Below are positions 53,615 to 63,030 of a stretch of DNA of 64,000 nt, piece by piece (position 1 is the first letter of the stretch; each line of letters starts with the position of its first letter). Under the pieces are notes generated by a model. It searched no databases, had not been told where the DNA came from, and worked only from the letters and a program-made list of their open reading frames with translations. The DNA lies in NCBI RefSeq assembly GCF_001425085.1, contig NZ_LMDN01000005.1, positions 62,001 through 126,000 of the forward strand, in the 5' to 3' direction. Source of the stretch: Leifsonia sp. Root4 (GTDB taxonomy: Bacteria; Actinomycetota; Actinomycetes; Actinomycetales; Microbacteriaceae). The position numbers and the translations under genes are program-made.

Positions 53615-54955
53615 GTGGGCGACGTCGAGCAGGCACAGGCCGAAACAACCGAGGCCGAAGTGGCAACCACCCCGGCACAGCCGGTGATGGCCACGCTGAG
53701 CTACCCGGGCGGCACCGCCGAGTTCCCGATCCTTCAGGGAGTCGACGGGCCGGCCAGCCTGGACGTGTCGACCCTCACCAAGCAGACGGGCCTCACAGCC
53801 CTCGACTACGGCTTCGTGAACACGGCGTCGACCAAGTCGGCGATCACGTACATCGATGGCGCGCAGGGCATCCTCCGCTACCGCGGCTATCCGATTGAGC
53901 AGATCGCCGAGCACTCGACCTTCCTCGAGACGGCCTGGCTGCTGATATACGGCGAATTGCCGAGCGCGAGCGAGCTCGCCGATTTCGACGACAAGATCCG
54001 CCGCCACACTCTGCTGCACGAAGACCTCAAGAAGTTCTTCGGTGCGCTGCCGCACGACGCCCACCCCATGTCGGTGCTGAGCGCCGGTGTCTCGGCGCTG
54101 TCGACCTACTACCAGGGCGACCTCACCTCCAAGGACCCGGAAGACATCGAGCTGGCCACCATCCGCCTCCTCGCCAAGCTCCCGGTCATGGCCGCATACG
54201 CGCACAAGAAGAGCATCGGCCAGGCCTTCCTGTACCCGGACAACTCGCTGAGCTTCGTGGACAACTTCCTCAAGCTCAACTTCGGCAACATGGCCGAGCA
54301 GTACGTGCCGAACCCGGCCGTCTCGCGGGCGCTCGAGCGTCTGCTGATGCTGCACGAAGACCACGAGCAGAACGCGTCGACCTCGACCGTGCGTCTCGTC
54401 GGCTCCACGGACGCCAACCTCTTCGCGTCGGTATCCGCCGGCATCCAGGCGCTCTCCGGCCCGCTGCACGGCGGGGCCAACGAGGCCGTTCTCGCGATGC
54501 TCGCCGAGATCCGCGACTCGGGTGAGGGCGTTGCCCGCTACGTCGAGCGCGTCAAGAACAAGGAACACGGCGTCAAGCTCATGGGCTTCGGGCACCGCGT
54601 CTACAAGAACTACGACCCGCGCGCGAAGCTCGTCAAGGAGAGCGCCCACGAGGTGCTCGACGCTCTCGGCGTCAAGGACGAGCTGCTCGACATCGCCATG
54701 GAACTCGAGCAGATCGCCCTCGAGGACGACTACTTCAAGTCGCGTCGCCTGTACCCGAACGTCGACTTCTACACCGGCGTGATCTACAAGGCCATGGGCT
54801 TCCCGACGCACATGTTCACCGTGCTGTTCGCGATCGGCCGCCTCCCCGGCTGGATTGCCCACTGGCGTGAGATGAACCAGGACGCGCAGACGAAGATCGG
54901 TCGCCCGCAGCAGCTCTACACGGGATCTCCCGCGCGCGACTTCCCTCAGCGCTAG
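53615..54955 (+). CDS. gltA: Citrate synthase
   Basis: A 446-residue citrate synthase of the large hexameric (GltA) type, condensing oxaloacetate with acetyl-CoA. Marks are STKSAITYIDGAQGILRYRGYPIEQIAEHSTFLETAWLLIYGELP, SGPLHGGANEAVL with a catalytic His, GFGHRVYKNYDPRA with the second His, and DFYTGVIYKAMGFPTHMFTVLFAIGRLPGWIAHWRE with the catalytic Asp. GTG 53615 is chosen because CAGGAGG lies 5 bases upstream; the ATG 53561 extension has no RBS. The 53429-53614 leader contains two TAGGCTG words 18-19 bases apart as possible -10 boxes. Confidence 0.96.
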   Translation: MGDVEQAQAETTEAEVATTPAQPVMATLSYPGGTAEFPILQGVDGPASLDVSTLTKQTGLTALDYGFVNTASTKSAITYIDGAQGILRYRGYPIEQIAEHSTFLETAWLLIYGELPSASELADFDDKIRRHTLLHEDLKKFFGALPHDAHPMSVLSAGVSALSTYYQGDLTSKDPEDIELATIRLLAKLPVMAAYAHKKSIGQAFLYPDNSLSFVDNFLKLNFGNMAEQYVPNPAVSRALERLLMLHEDHEQNASTSTVRLVGSTDANLFASVSAGIQALSGPLHGGANEAVLAMLAEIRDSGEGVARYVERVKNKEHGVKLMGFGHRVYKNYDPRAKLVKESAHEVLDALGVKDELLDIAMELEQIALEDDYFKSRRLYPNVDFYTGVIYKAMGFPTHMFTVLFAIGRLPGWIAHWREMNQDAQTKIGRPQQLYTGSPARDFPQR

Positions 54956-54963
54956 CGTGCAGC

Positions 54964-55000
54964 GAAACGGCCGGCCACACCTCGAGTGCCCGGCCGTTTC
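54964..55000 (+). terminator. Terminator of gltA
   Basis: GAAACGGCCGG (54964-54974) and CCGGCCGTTTC (54990-55000) form an 11-bp stem 9 bases after the gltA stop. The flanking A and T bases give it a short U-rich end. Confidence 0.75.
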
Positions 55001-55013
55001 CGCGTTAACGGGA

Positions 55014-55159
55014 GCGGGGCTCAGCGGGGTTGCGGGGTGTCGAGTTATGGGGCTGTGCTCCGGGCCCCACCGTCAGGTTCAACGCGATCGGTCCCGGAAA
55101 ATGGGGCCCGGAGCACAGCCCCATTGTTTGAGCTGAGGAGCAACCCCGCTGAGCCCCGC
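55014..55159. repeat. Large nested inverted repeat (20-bp and 23-bp perfect stems)
   Basis: The outer arms are GCGGGGCTCAGCGGGGTTGC (55014-55033) and its exact complement at 55140-55159. The inner arms, 23 bases at 55047-55069 (starting ATGGGGCTGTGC) and 55102-55124 (ending GCACAGCCCCAT), are also perfect. They are separated by internal loops of 13 and 15 bases and an apical loop of 32 bases. It lies between gltA, which already has its own terminator, and the convergent penicillin acylase gene. It encodes no ORF of interest. It may be a mobile-type repeat or a structured RNA. Confidence 0.85.
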
Positions 55160-55215
55160 ATGCACGGGCGGGAGTTCCCCCGGCCCCGCTCAGGGCTTCG
55201 GTCGCTGGCGCTCCC

Positions 55216-57786
55216 TCAGCCGCCGAGCGGCGCCGGGTGAAGCTGCAGGATGTCGCGTGAGGCCGTGCGCACGGCATCCGGGGTGAACGCCCACTGGCGG
55301 GTCTTGTGCTGCTGCCAGAGCGGCGTCTGGTCGGCGTAGTGCGGGTTGAATGCGTGCCCGGATGCACCGGTGAGGTTCACCCAGGTCGACTCGTCGAAGT
55401 CGGCGAGGCTGATCACCTGGCGCATCGACGGCACCCAGTCGACGGCGTAGCCCGCCGTGGCGTCCCAGCCGACGGCATTGACGACGGAGGAACCGCCGGC
55501 GACCGGGTACGGTCCCCGGTTGAACAACCACTCGATCGGGGCGATGCCGGATTCGCCGAAGCTCGCGTTCGTCAGCGTGAGCGTGTGCAGCTCACCCCAT
55601 TCCCAGCGCGTCGGATCGGAGCCGAGCTTCTGCTCGCCCTCCTCCCACGCCTGCTCCGCCGCGTAGCTGAGCATCGCGTCCATTCCGGAGATGCCGAGTT
55701 CCTCGTTCGTCCACCAGGGGGAGTCCGGCTGGCCGAGCAGTGTGCCGACGACGCTGAACCAGCGGTCGCCGCCCACCGGCTCCGTGCCATCGGGCAGCTT
55801 CTCGTCGAACATCGCGCTGAGCAGATGGCGCCACGTCATGTTGAAGTACGCGGATGCCGCAGAGTCGGCGTCATCCCAGTAGTCCCAGTCCGTGAGCAGA
55901 CGCTGCGCCTTCGCGGCATCCCCGCTGACCGTGAGCCCCGCGAGCACGGGCGCCAGCTGCGCGGCGATGGCGTTGAAGTTGTCGGCCTGCACGGAGGCCA
56001 TGTCGTCGACGGTGAGCTTCTCGCCGGCCGCCACGAGCTCGGCGAGGCGCGTGTTGATCTGCTGGGCCCGGTAGCCGAGATCCCAATCCACGGTGATGAG
56101 GTTCGGGTAGTCCGGGCCCACCGCGGCGTTGTTGGCGGTGACGATGAGGCCGCTCGCCGGGTTGGCGACACTCGGCAGCTGCTCGAAGGGGATCGCCCCG
56201 GCCCAGCCGTACCCGCTGCTCCAGCCGGGCACCGGCACGGTGCCGTCGCCGCTCAGTCGGATCGGCACGATTCCGGGGGCCTGGTAGCCGATGTTGCCGG
56301 CGGTGTCGGCGTAGATCAGGTTCTGCGATGGCACCTCGAAGAGGCGTGCCCCCGCGCGGAACTCGTCCCAGTTGCTGGCCTTGTTGATGGCGAAGATCGA
56401 TGACGGCGTGTGGCCGGGAGTCAGCGCCGTCCACTGCAGGGAGAGGGCGTAGTCGCCGGCCGGCTCCCCGGAGGCCTCCGGATACTCGTCCGCGATCTCC
56501 GTGAATCCGGGCGTGATGTCGGTCACGATCGGGCCGCGGCCCGTCGAGCGCACCTCGAGCTCAACAGGTTCGGCGCCGGCGACTCGGATCGTCTCGGTGC
56601 GCACGGTGAATGGACGCACGGTGCCGTCGAGCTCGTAGCCGTCGTCGGTCACCCGCTCGAGGTAGAGGTCGGCGACATCCGGGCCCAGGTTGGTCAGCCC
56701 CCAGGCGATCGAGGTGTTGTGGCCGATGACGATGCCGGGGAGCCCGGAGAAGCTGTAACCGGCCACATCGAATGGGCAGCTCGGGCTCACCTCGCTGCAG
56801 CGCAGGCCCATCTGGTACCAGACCGAGGGCATGACGGCACCGAGATGCGGGTCGTTGGCGAGGATCGGGGCGCCGGTGTCGGTCAGCGTGCCCGCCGCCA
56901 CCCAGGAGTTGGAGCCGATCTCGTTACCGGCCGGGCCGAGCAGTTCCGGCAGAGCCGCGAGGCTCGCCTGCAGGCTGCTGAGCGCTTCGACCGTCGCGGG
57001 AGCGGCCAAGGCCGGATCGGGATCCGTGGCGATCGGCTCGGCGGAGAGCCCCGCCGGTGCCGTAACAGGCCCCCCGACGATCGTCGGGTGCGCGGAGTAC
57101 GGGTATGTCGGATGCAGCAGCGCCACATCCTCCGGCGACAGCGCCGTCGAGAGCAACGCCCTGTCGATCTCCTCGTCGAGGTTGCTGCGCAGATCCCACG
57201 CCATCGCCTTCAACCAGGCGACGGAGTCGGCCGGCGTCCACAGCTCCGGTTGGTACTGCGCATTCTGCAGCCCGAGCACGGCGTACTCGAGCGAGAGCTC
57301 CGCACCGCTGCGGGAGCCGAGGTAGGCGTTCACGCCGTCGGCGTAGGCTTGGTAGTAGGCGAGCGTCTCGCTGTCGAGCATGGCCACCTCGGCCTCGGCG
57401 ACCGTGCGCCAGCCGAGGGTGCGGATGAAGGAATCGGTCGCCACCTGCGACGGGCCGAACATCTCGGCCAGGCGCCCCGCCGTGACGTGGCGCCGGAAGT
57501 CCATCTCCCAGAAGCGGTCCTGCGAGTGCACGAAGCCCTGGGCATAGAAGAGGTCGTGGGCGCTGTCAGCCGTGATCTGCGGGATGCCGGCGTCGTCTCT
57601 GGCGACGGTGACCGTCGCGTCGAGCCCAGGGACATCGAGCTCGCCGCTGGTGGTCGGGAACGAGCGCTGCACGGTCCACACGCCGACCCCGGCCGCCACA
57701 AGCACGAGCACGAGGAGTGTGGTCAGGAGGCCGATGAGTACACGGATTCCCCTGTGGCGTGTCGTGCGTGGTGCGTCCGTTCCCAA
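55216..57786 (-). CDS. Penicillin acylase-family (Ntn hydrolase) membrane-anchored enzyme
   Basis: An 856-residue protein with an N-terminal membrane anchor (VLIGLLTTLLVLVLVAAGVGVWTV), a short alpha domain (VPGLDATVTVARDDAGIPQITADSAHDLFYAQGFVHSQDRFWEMDFRRH), then a linker and the beta domain. The autoprocessing site is G-S in NEIGSNSWV, exposing Ser292 as N-terminal nucleophile, followed by LANDPHLG and PGIVIGHNTSIAWGLTNLG. All these are intact. Family members cleave penicillins, acyl-homoserine lactones or cyclic lipopeptides; the natural substrate here is unknown. It uses a TTG start with GGGAG about 5 bases before it. Confidence 0.9.
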   Translation of the reverse strand: MGTDAPRTTRHRGIRVLIGLLTTLLVLVLVAAGVGVWTVQRSFPTTSGELDVPGLDATVTVARDDAGIPQITADSAHDLFYAQGFVHSQDRFWEMDFRRHVTAGRLAEMFGPSQVATDSFIRTLGWRTVAEAEVAMLDSETLAYYQAYADGVNAYLGSRSGAELSLEYAVLGLQNAQYQPELWTPADSVAWLKAMAWDLRSNLDEEIDRALLSTALSPEDVALLHPTYPYSAHPTIVGGPVTAPAGLSAEPIATDPDPALAAPATVEALSSLQASLAALPELLGPAGNEIGSNSWVAAGTLTDTGAPILANDPHLGAVMPSVWYQMGLRCSEVSPSCPFDVAGYSFSGLPGIVIGHNTSIAWGLTNLGPDVADLYLERVTDDGYELDGTVRPFTVRTETIRVAGAEPVELEVRSTGRGPIVTDITPGFTEIADEYPEASGEPAGDYALSLQWTALTPGHTPSSIFAINKASNWDEFRAGARLFEVPSQNLIYADTAGNIGYQAPGIVPIRLSGDGTVPVPGWSSGYGWAGAIPFEQLPSVANPASGLIVTANNAAVGPDYPNLITVDWDLGYRAQQINTRLAELVAAGEKLTVDDMASVQADNFNAIAAQLAPVLAGLTVSGDAAKAQRLLTDWDYWDDADSAASAYFNMTWRHLLSAMFDEKLPDGTEPVGGDRWFSVVGTLLGQPDSPWWTNEELGISGMDAMLSYAAEQAWEEGEQKLGSDPTRWEWGELHTLTLTNASFGESGIAPIEWLFNRGPYPVAGGSSVVNAVGWDATAGYAVDWVPSMRQVISLADFDESTWVNLTGASGHAFNPHYADQTPLWQQHKTRQWAFTPDAVRTASRDILQLHPAPLGG

Positions 57787-57920
57787 TGCAACTCCCTCGT
57801 CGCTCTTCCCTCGTCACAGCGACCCTATATCGCCGGGGGAGAATCGACGCGCGACCGCGCGGATGCAGGGAGCGCCGACCGCTGGCCGCGCGCGCTACCG
57901 CACACGGCCGCGGGGCGCGA

Positions 57921-58910
57921 TCAGGCGTGCAGGGCCTCGTTCAGCTGGATGCCGCTGCCGTTGCGCGCGAGAACCTCGACGGCGCCGCTCAGGGAGTTGC
58001 GGCGGAACAGCAGGCTCGGCACGCCGGAGAGCTCGCTGGCCTTGACGGTGCGCACGGGCGAGCCGGGGGCCGCCGACGGGTCGATGACGACGACCTTCGT
58101 TCCGGCCGTCACATACAGCCCGGCCTCGACGACGGTATCGTCGCCGATGGAGATGCCGATGCCCGAGTTGGCTCCGAGCAGCGCGCGCTCACCGATGGAG
58201 ATGCGCTGCGTGCCGCCGCCGGAGAGGGTGCCCATGATCGATGCCCCGCCGCCGATGTCGGAACCGTCGCCGACGACGACGCCCTGCGAGATGCGGCCCT
58301 CCACCATCGAGGCTCCGAGGGTGCCGGCATTGAAGTTGACGAAGCCCTCGTGCATCACGGTGGTGCCCGGCGCGAGGTGGGCGCCGAGGCGCACCCGGGA
58401 GGCGTCGGCGACGCGCACGCGCTCCGGCGTGACGTAGTCGAGCAGTCGCGGGAACTTGTCGAGCCCGGTGACGTGGATCCCTGCACGCTGCAACTGCGGG
58501 CGCAGGCGGGTGAGGTCGCCAGGCGACATCGGGCCGGCGTTGGTCCACGCGACGTTCGGCAGGTGGCCGAAGATGCCGTCGAGGTTGATCGTGTTGGGGC
58601 GCACCAGCAGGTGGGAGAGCAGGTGCAGGCGCAGGTAGGCGTCTGCGGTGCTCGCCGGGGCCGCGGACAGCTCGATCTCCACGGTCACGAAGTCCACGCG
58701 CACCGCGCGGCGCTCGTCGGCGCCGAGCAGGGCCTCCAGCTCGCTCGGGGCGATCCAGCGGTCGCGTCCGGCCGGGAACTCGCCCAGCGCCGGCGACGGG
58801 AACCAGGCGTCGAGTACCGTGTCATCGGCCGCGATCGTGGCGAGGCCTTCACCCCACGCGTGCGTTGCAGAGAGAGCGGGCGCGGAGTCACTGAGGGTGG
58901 TTGCAGGCAT
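57921..58910 (-). CDS. dapD: 2,3,4,5-tetrahydropyridine-2,6-dicarboxylate N-succinyltransferase
   Basis: A 329-residue actinobacterial-type DapD, which succinylates tetrahydrodipicolinate in lysine and peptidoglycan synthesis. The C-terminal left-handed beta-helix is visible in hexapeptide runs such as [56 protein letters not shown] and [22 protein letters not shown]. The N-terminal domain has [10 protein letters not shown] and [17 protein letters not shown] 58910 lies 6 bases after TACGCT on the minus strand, so it is probably leaderless; the much longer ORF reaching 60029 is antisense to dapE. It is divergent from dapE. Confidence 0.95.
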   Translation of the reverse strand: MPATTLSDSAPALSATHAWGEGLATIAADDTVLDAWFPSPALGEFPAGRDRWIAPSELEALLGADERRAVRVDFVTVEIELSAAPASTADAYLRLHLLSHLLVRPNTINLDGIFGHLPNVAWTNAGPMSPGDLTRLRPQLQRAGIHVTGLDKFPRLLDYVTPERVRVADASRVRLGAHLAPGTTVMHEGFVNFNAGTLGASMVEGRISQGVVVGDGSDIGGGASIMGTLSGGGTQRISIGERALLGANSGIGISIGDDTVVEAGLYVTAGTKVVVIDPSAAPGSPVRTVKASELSGVPSLLFRRNSLSGAVEVLARNGSGIQLNEALHA

Positions 58911-58916
58911 GCTTCC

Positions 58917-58984
58917 AGCGTAGCGGCGCCCCGCGCACATGACGGTGCGGATGCCGCAGCCGCCGGCATCCGGAACCCTAAACT
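58917..58984. promoter_or_regulatory. Divergent leaderless promoters of dapD and dapE
   Basis: On the minus strand TACGCT (complement of 58917-58922) is 6 bases before the dapD ATG. On the plus strand TAAACT (58979-58984) is 7 bases before the dapE ATG. Both are TAnnnT boxes. The 81-base intergenic region thus holds both promoters, with room for shared control. Confidence 0.6.
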
Positions 58985-58991
58985 GGGAGGC

Positions 58992-60107
58992 ATGCCAGCC
59001 ACAGACGCCCCCACCGATGCCGTGAACACTCCGGAGCGACTCACCCTCAGCGCCAGCGCGATTGAGATCACGCGCGAGATCTGCGACATCGAGTCGGTCT
59101 CCGGCAACGAGCGTCGGCTGGCCGACGCGATCGAGGCGACCCTCGCAGACGCCGCGCACCTCGAGGTGATCCGCCACGGCAACTGCGTCGTTGCTCGCAC
59201 CGATCTGGGCCGCGCCCAGCGGGTGATCATCGCCGGCCACATCGACACGGTGCCCGTGAACGGCAATCTGCCGACCCGTTTCGAGACGATCGACGGCCAC
59301 GAATACCTCTGGGGGCGCGGCACCGTCGACATGAAGGCCGGCGTCGCGGTGCAGCTCAAGCTCGCCGCCGAACTCAGTGCACCCCGGGTCGACGTGACGT
59401 GGATGTGGTACGACAACGAGGAGGTCTCCTCCGAGCTGAACGGCCTCGGCCTGCTGGCCGCCGACCGTCCCGACCTCTTCGAGGGCGATTTCGCCATCCT
59501 CGGCGAACCGAGCAACGGCCAGGTCGAGGGCGGCTGCAACGGCACGCTGCGCTTCGAGCTGCGCACCCGCGGGGTGCGGGCCCACTCCGCGCGGGCGTGG
59601 GTCGGCGACAACGCCATCCACAAGCTCGGCGCCGTGCTCGAACTCCTGGCCGCATACACACCGCGCGAGGTCGAGGTCGAGGGCCTCGTCTACCGCGAGG
59701 GCCTGAACGCGATCGGGATCAGCGGGGGAGTCGCCGGCAATGTGATCCCCGACGAGGCGATGGTGCACATCAACTACCGCTTCGCGCCGAGCAGCAGCGT
59801 CGCCGAGGCGATCGCGCACATGGAGGAACTCTTCGCCGGCTACGAGATCCTCGTCGTCGACGCGGCCGAGGGTGCCAGGCCGGGGCTCGATGCCACGATC
59901 GCGCGCAACTTCGTCGCGGCCGTCGGTGCCGAGCCGCGACCGAAGTACGGCTGGACGGACGTCGCGCGGTTCAGCGCACTCGGCATCCCCGCGGTCAACT
60001 TCGGGCCGGGCAACCCGCTGAAGGCCCACGCCGACGATGAGCGCGTGGCCACCGCCCAGATCATCGACGGCGAGCGGGCGCTGCGCGCGTGGCTCAGCGG
60101 CAACTAG
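58992..60107 (+). CDS. dapE: Succinyl-diaminopimelate desuccinylase
   Basis: A 371-residue di-zinc M20 peptidase-family enzyme that removes succinate from N-succinyl-L,L-diaminopimelate. Metal and catalytic motifs are [24 protein letters not shown], the catalytic pair in [10 protein letters not shown], and [33 protein letters not shown] for the dimerisation domain. The C-terminus shows [31 protein letters not shown] with the last His ligand. It is leaderless by the TAAACT box 7 bases upstream. It is divergent from dapD, and the PigV-like gene overlaps its end by 19 bases. Confidence 0.95.
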   Translation: MPATDAPTDAVNTPERLTLSASAIEITREICDIESVSGNERRLADAIEATLADAAHLEVIRHGNCVVARTDLGRAQRVIIAGHIDTVPVNGNLPTRFETIDGHEYLWGRGTVDMKAGVAVQLKLAAELSAPRVDVTWMWYDNEEVSSELNGLGLLAADRPDLFEGDFAILGEPSNGQVEGGCNGTLRFELRTRGVRAHSARAWVGDNAIHKLGAVLELLAAYTPREVEVEGLVYREGLNAIGISGGVAGNVIPDEAMVHINYRFAPSSSVAEAIAHMEELFAGYEILVVDAAEGARPGLDATIARNFVAAVGAEPRPKYGWTDVARFSALGIPAVNFGPGNPLKAHADDERVATAQIIDGERALRAWLSGN

Positions 60108-61345
60108 CGGCTACCGCCGCAGGGCCGCGCTCGCCGGTCCGTGCAGCGCTGACCGCCGTGCGCGTGCGCTACCGGCTGACTCCGTGGTGGGCGCGGGTGG
60201 TCGCCGTCTTCGTGCTCTCCCGGCTGGTGACGACGAGCCTCGTACTGATTCTGGCCAGTGTGCAGGGCCCGAACCCGTGGACGGGTGCGTCGCCCGATTA
60301 CTTCAGCTTCGCCTCGATGTGGGACGGCCGCTGGTACGAGATCATCGCCAGTTGGGGTTACCCGAGCGAACTTCCGGTCGATGCGGAAGGCCACATCGGC
60401 GAGAACGCCTGGGCCTTCATGCCGGTCTACCCGCTGCTCGTGAAGATGCTGATGAACGTCAGCGGGCTGCCGTGGGCGCCCGCGGCCGTCTTCATCTCGG
60501 TGGCAGCTGCCCTCGGCACCGCGCTGCTGTTCTACCGCATCATGATCAGGGTTCTGGATGCCGGCAGCGCACTCTTCGCGGTGGCCCTGTTCTGCTTCGC
60601 CCCGCTCTCGCCGCTGATGCAATTCGCCTACGCAGAGTCGCTCTACCTCTTCCTGCTCGCGCTGGCACTGCTGCTCCTGATGGAGCGCCGCTACGCGCTG
60701 CTGTTCCCCGTGATCGCCGTGATGGCGGTGACCAGGCCGAGCGGCCTCGCCTTCGCGCTCGCGCTCGGGCTGCACGTGCTCCACCGCTGGTTCACCCGCA
60801 GCCGGGACCCGTTTCCGGTGCGCGAGCTCGTCGTGGCGGCATCCGTCGCCCTCTTCAGCGCAGTGATGGGCGTCGCCTGGTTGCTGGCCGCTGCTGTGGC
60901 GACCGGTGACCTGATGGCGTACACCGACACCGAGCTGGCCTGGCGCTCCGCGTACATCGGGCATCAGGAGCTGTTGCCGTTCACCCCGTGGTTCCAGAGC
61001 GCGCTCTGGTGGATCGGACCGGAGCACGGGCCGTGGCTCGGCCCGCTCGTCGTGATCCTGCTCGTCGGCGGGTTCACCGCGCTGATGTTCACGCCGGCGG
61101 TCAGGCGGCTCGGCGTCGACCTGCGACTCTGGATCGCCAGCTACGCGCTCTACCTGCTGGCCGTGTTCTTCCCGCAGTCGAGCACCTTCCGTCTGCTGAT
61201 GCCGCTGTTTCCCCTGCTCGGAGCCCTGGCTGTGCCGCGCTCACGTGTCTATCGGGCGTCGCTGCTGATCGTCGGCGTCGTGCTGCAATGGGGCTGGCTG
61301 CTCATCGGCTGGGGCGTCGATGGGCGGGACTGGACGCCGCCGTGA
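60089..61345 (+). CDS. PigV-like membrane mannosyltransferase candidate
   Basis: A 418-residue integral membrane protein with about ten hydrophobic segments. The first extracytoplasmic loop has [19 protein letters not shown] (W-D-x-x-W/Y-Y motif), followed by [12 protein letters not shown] and [27 protein letters not shown]. These features resemble Gpi18/PigV-like polyprenol-dependent mannosyltransferases (COG5542), which are present in actinobacteria without GPI anchors. The donor would be a polyprenyl-phosphate sugar. GTG 60089 overlaps dapE by 19 bases; a later start is possible. The acceptor is unknown. Confidence 0.7.
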   Translation: MAQRQLAATAAGPRSPVRAALTAVRVRYRLTPWWARVVAVFVLSRLVTTSLVLILASVQGPNPWTGASPDYFSFASMWDGRWYEIIASWGYPSELPVDAEGHIGENAWAFMPVYPLLVKMLMNVSGLPWAPAAVFISVAAALGTALLFYRIMIRVLDAGSALFAVALFCFAPLSPLMQFAYAESLYLFLLALALLLLMERRYALLFPVIAVMAVTRPSGLAFALALGLHVLHRWFTRSRDPFPVRELVVAASVALFSAVMGVAWLLAAAVATGDLMAYTDTELAWRSAYIGHQELLPFTPWFQSALWWIGPEHGPWLGPLVVILLVGGFTALMFTPAVRRLGVDLRLWIASYALYLLAVFFPQSSTFRLLMPLFPLLGALAVPRSRVYRASLLIVGVVLQWGWLLIGWGVDGRDWTPP

Positions 61346-61447
61346 CCGACAGGGAGCGCCGTCTGCTCGGCTTCATGACGACCCTGATTTTTCTCTGTCG
61401 TCGCGATACGAGATAATGAACACAGTCTTGCCACGAAAGGGGAAGCC

Positions 61448-61621
61448 ATGGCAGCCATGAAGCCACGGACCGGAGACGGTCCTATGGAAGCAGTCAAAGA
61501 GGGGCGCCTCATCATTGTGCGCGTTCCGCTCGAAGGCGGGGGTCGCCTGGTTGTTTCGGTGAACGACGCCGAAGCGAAGGAACTTCACGACGCTCTTGCG
61601 AACGTCGTCGCTCCGGCATAG
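61448..61621 (+). CDS. DUF3117 protein
   Basis: A 57-residue protein. MAAMKPRTGDGPMEAVKEGR is the almost invariant DUF3117 start, followed by IIVRVPLEGGGRLVVSVNDAEAKELHDALANVV. The family is nearly universal in actinobacteria and its function is unknown. AAAGGGG lies 5 bases before the ATG, and GATAAT at 61412-61417 may be the -10. The gene is followed by a strong terminator, so it is a single-gene transcript. Confidence 0.92.
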   Translation: MAAMKPRTGDGPMEAVKEGRLIIVRVPLEGGGRLVVSVNDAEAKELHDALANVVAPA

Positions 61622-61643
61622 TCGCCACGGAGCGTTTCGCGTA

Positions 61644-61682
61644 AAAAGCCCTGCGGCTGCCATCGGCAGCCGCAGGGCTTTT
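61644..61682. terminator. Strong terminator after DUF3117
   Basis: An 18-base perfect stem AAAAGCCCTGCGGCTGCC (61644-61661) and GGCAGCCGCAGGGCTTTT (61665-61682), with an ATC loop. The A-rich left and T-rich right ends make it bidirectional, serving the DUF3117 gene and the convergent O-methyltransferase gene. Confidence 0.9.
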
Positions 61683-61700
61683 GTGTGTCTGGTTCGCGGG

Positions 61701-62333
61701 TCAGACGCCGCGCTTGGTGAGCTGCAGCAGGCCGTCTCCGGCGGGGGAGAGGGCGCTGACGACGGCACCGGATGCCGCGATCTCGGTGATCAGCGTGCGG
61801 AAGCCCGTCGCGATGTCGTCACGCTTGACGGGATCGGCCACGCGGCCGCGCCAGAGCGCGTGCGGTACGAGCACGGTGCCACCCGGGCGGGCGAGACGCA
61901 GACCGTGTTCGACGTACTCGATCACGCTGGCGGCATCCGCATCGATCAGCACGATGTCATAACTGTTCTCGTTCATACGCGGCAGCACATCGAGGGCGCG
62001 GCCCGGGATGAGACGCACGCGGTTGGCCGGGATGCCGGCCTCGGCGAAGTTCGCCTTGGCGTGCAGCTGGTGGTCAAGCTCTGTGTCGATCGAGGTGAGC
62101 GTCGCACCGGGGGCGCCGGCGAACAACCACATGCCGGAGACACCGACGCCTGTGCCGATCTCGACGATGTTGTTGGCCCCGGTGGCTGCGGCGATGACGG
62201 CGATCTGGGCTCCGGTTGCCGGGGAGATCGGGTCGATGCCGAGCTCCAACGACTGCTGTCTGGCCTTGCTCAGGGCATCGGATTCGGTGACGACGTCGTC
62301 GGCGTACTTCCAGTTCAGGTCATTGTCAGACAC
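61701..62333 (-). CDS. SAM-dependent O-methyltransferase (caffeoyl-CoA/Rv1220c type)
   Basis: A 210-residue methyltransferase of the catechol/caffeoyl-CoA O-methyltransferase family (Methyltransf_3). Marks are an N-terminal helical part ESDALSKARQQSLELGIDPISPATGAQIAVIAAATGANNIVEIGTGVGVSGMWL containing motif I, IDTELDHQLHAKANFAEAG, and YDIVLIDADAASVIEYVEHGLRLARPGGTVLVPHAL with the metal-binding Asp. The GTG 62333 start has GGGAG about 7 bases upstream. It is divergent from tatB, as in M. tuberculosis where an Rv1220c-like gene and tatB lie in the same region. The substrate is unknown. Confidence 0.88.
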   Translation of the reverse strand: MSDNDLNWKYADDVVTESDALSKARQQSLELGIDPISPATGAQIAVIAAATGANNIVEIGTGVGVSGMWLFAGAPGATLTSIDTELDHQLHAKANFAEAGIPANRVRLIPGRALDVLPRMNENSYDIVLIDADAASVIEYVEHGLRLARPGGTVLVPHALWRGRVADPVKRDDIATGFRTLITEIAASGAVVSALSPAGDGLLQLTKRGV

Positions 62334-62420
62334 GTTGTAGCTCCCGGTGATGTGTGAATTACAGAGTACGGGCGTTGCCTCGTTGCGGGGGGGAGCCTCG
62401 CCGCAGGTTATTCTGAAGAC

Positions 62421-62804
62421 ATGTTCGGGCTGACGATGGAAAAGGTGCTGATTATCGGCGTCCTCGCCGTCTTTCTGCTCGGTCCGGAGCGGCTGCCCCA
62501 CTACGCGGCGCAGCTGGGACGCCTCGTGCGCTCGCTGCGCGACATGGCCAATGGCGCCAAGGATCGCATGCGCGATGAGATGGGCCCGGAATTCGACGAT
62601 GTCGACTGGAAGAAGCTCGACCCCCGCCAGTACGACCCGCGGCGGATCATCCGTGAGGCGCTGACAGATGACACCCCGGATGCCGTGGCAGCTGCCGCTG
62701 CCGCGCCGACCCTGACGCGGGCGGCGAAGCCCTCGGTGACGCTCAGCCGTCCGACTCCGCTCGGTGTCGGCGAGCCCGCCCCGTTCGACTCCGAAGCCAC
62801 CTAG
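62421..62804 (+). CDS. tatB: Sec-independent protein translocase subunit TatB
   Basis: A 127-residue protein. MFGLTMEKVLIIGVLAVFLLGPERLPHYAAQLGRLVRSLRDMANGAKDRMRDEMGPEF is the TatB signature: a membrane helix at about 6-20, the conserved G-P-E-R-L-P hinge and a long amphipathic helix. The C-terminus is Ala/Thr/Pro-rich and variable, as usual. TatB binds Tat signal peptides such as that of EfeB in this window. ATG 62421 is 6 bases after TATTCT (62409-62414), so it is probably leaderless. TatA and TatC genes are not in the window. Confidence 0.92.
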   Translation: MFGLTMEKVLIIGVLAVFLLGPERLPHYAAQLGRLVRSLRDMANGAKDRMRDEMGPEFDDVDWKKLDPRQYDPRRIIREALTDDTPDAVAAAAAAPTLTRAAKPSVTLSRPTPLGVGEPAPFDSEAT

Positions 62805-62958
62805 ACGCTCATACCGCAGCCGCAGCCGCGCTTCGTTTCCGGCGAGGGCTCAGGGCTTCGCGTGCGTCGCTGCTCCTTCGTCGCGGCGCCGCTCGCTCAA
62901 GCCGGCGTGGGCAGTGCGCCTCTCACGCCGGCTCGAGGCGCCCGCGTATTCTCCCGCG

Positions 62959-63004
62959 GGCTCGAGGGAGCAGCCGAGGAACGAGGCCGCCCCCGAAGCC
63001 CTGA
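62959..63004 (-). repeat. 46-bp dispersed repeat, copy B
   Basis: Reverse-orientation copy of the element at 45702-45747, with one difference (CGGCTGC for CTGCTGC). The surrounding gap 62805-63030 also has a related stretch CAGGGCTTCG...GTCGCTGCTCCTTCGTCGC at about 62849-62884 and no convincing gene. Confidence 0.75.
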
Positions 63005-63030
63005 CACATCCGAAAACGCCGGCCGATCCG

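Noticed and set aside
58911-60029. An open minus-strand extension giving a 702-residue ORF that ends as dapD.
   Set aside because: The extra N-terminal part is antisense to dapE, which has clear catalytic motifs. DapD has its own ATG and -10 box at 58910-58922.
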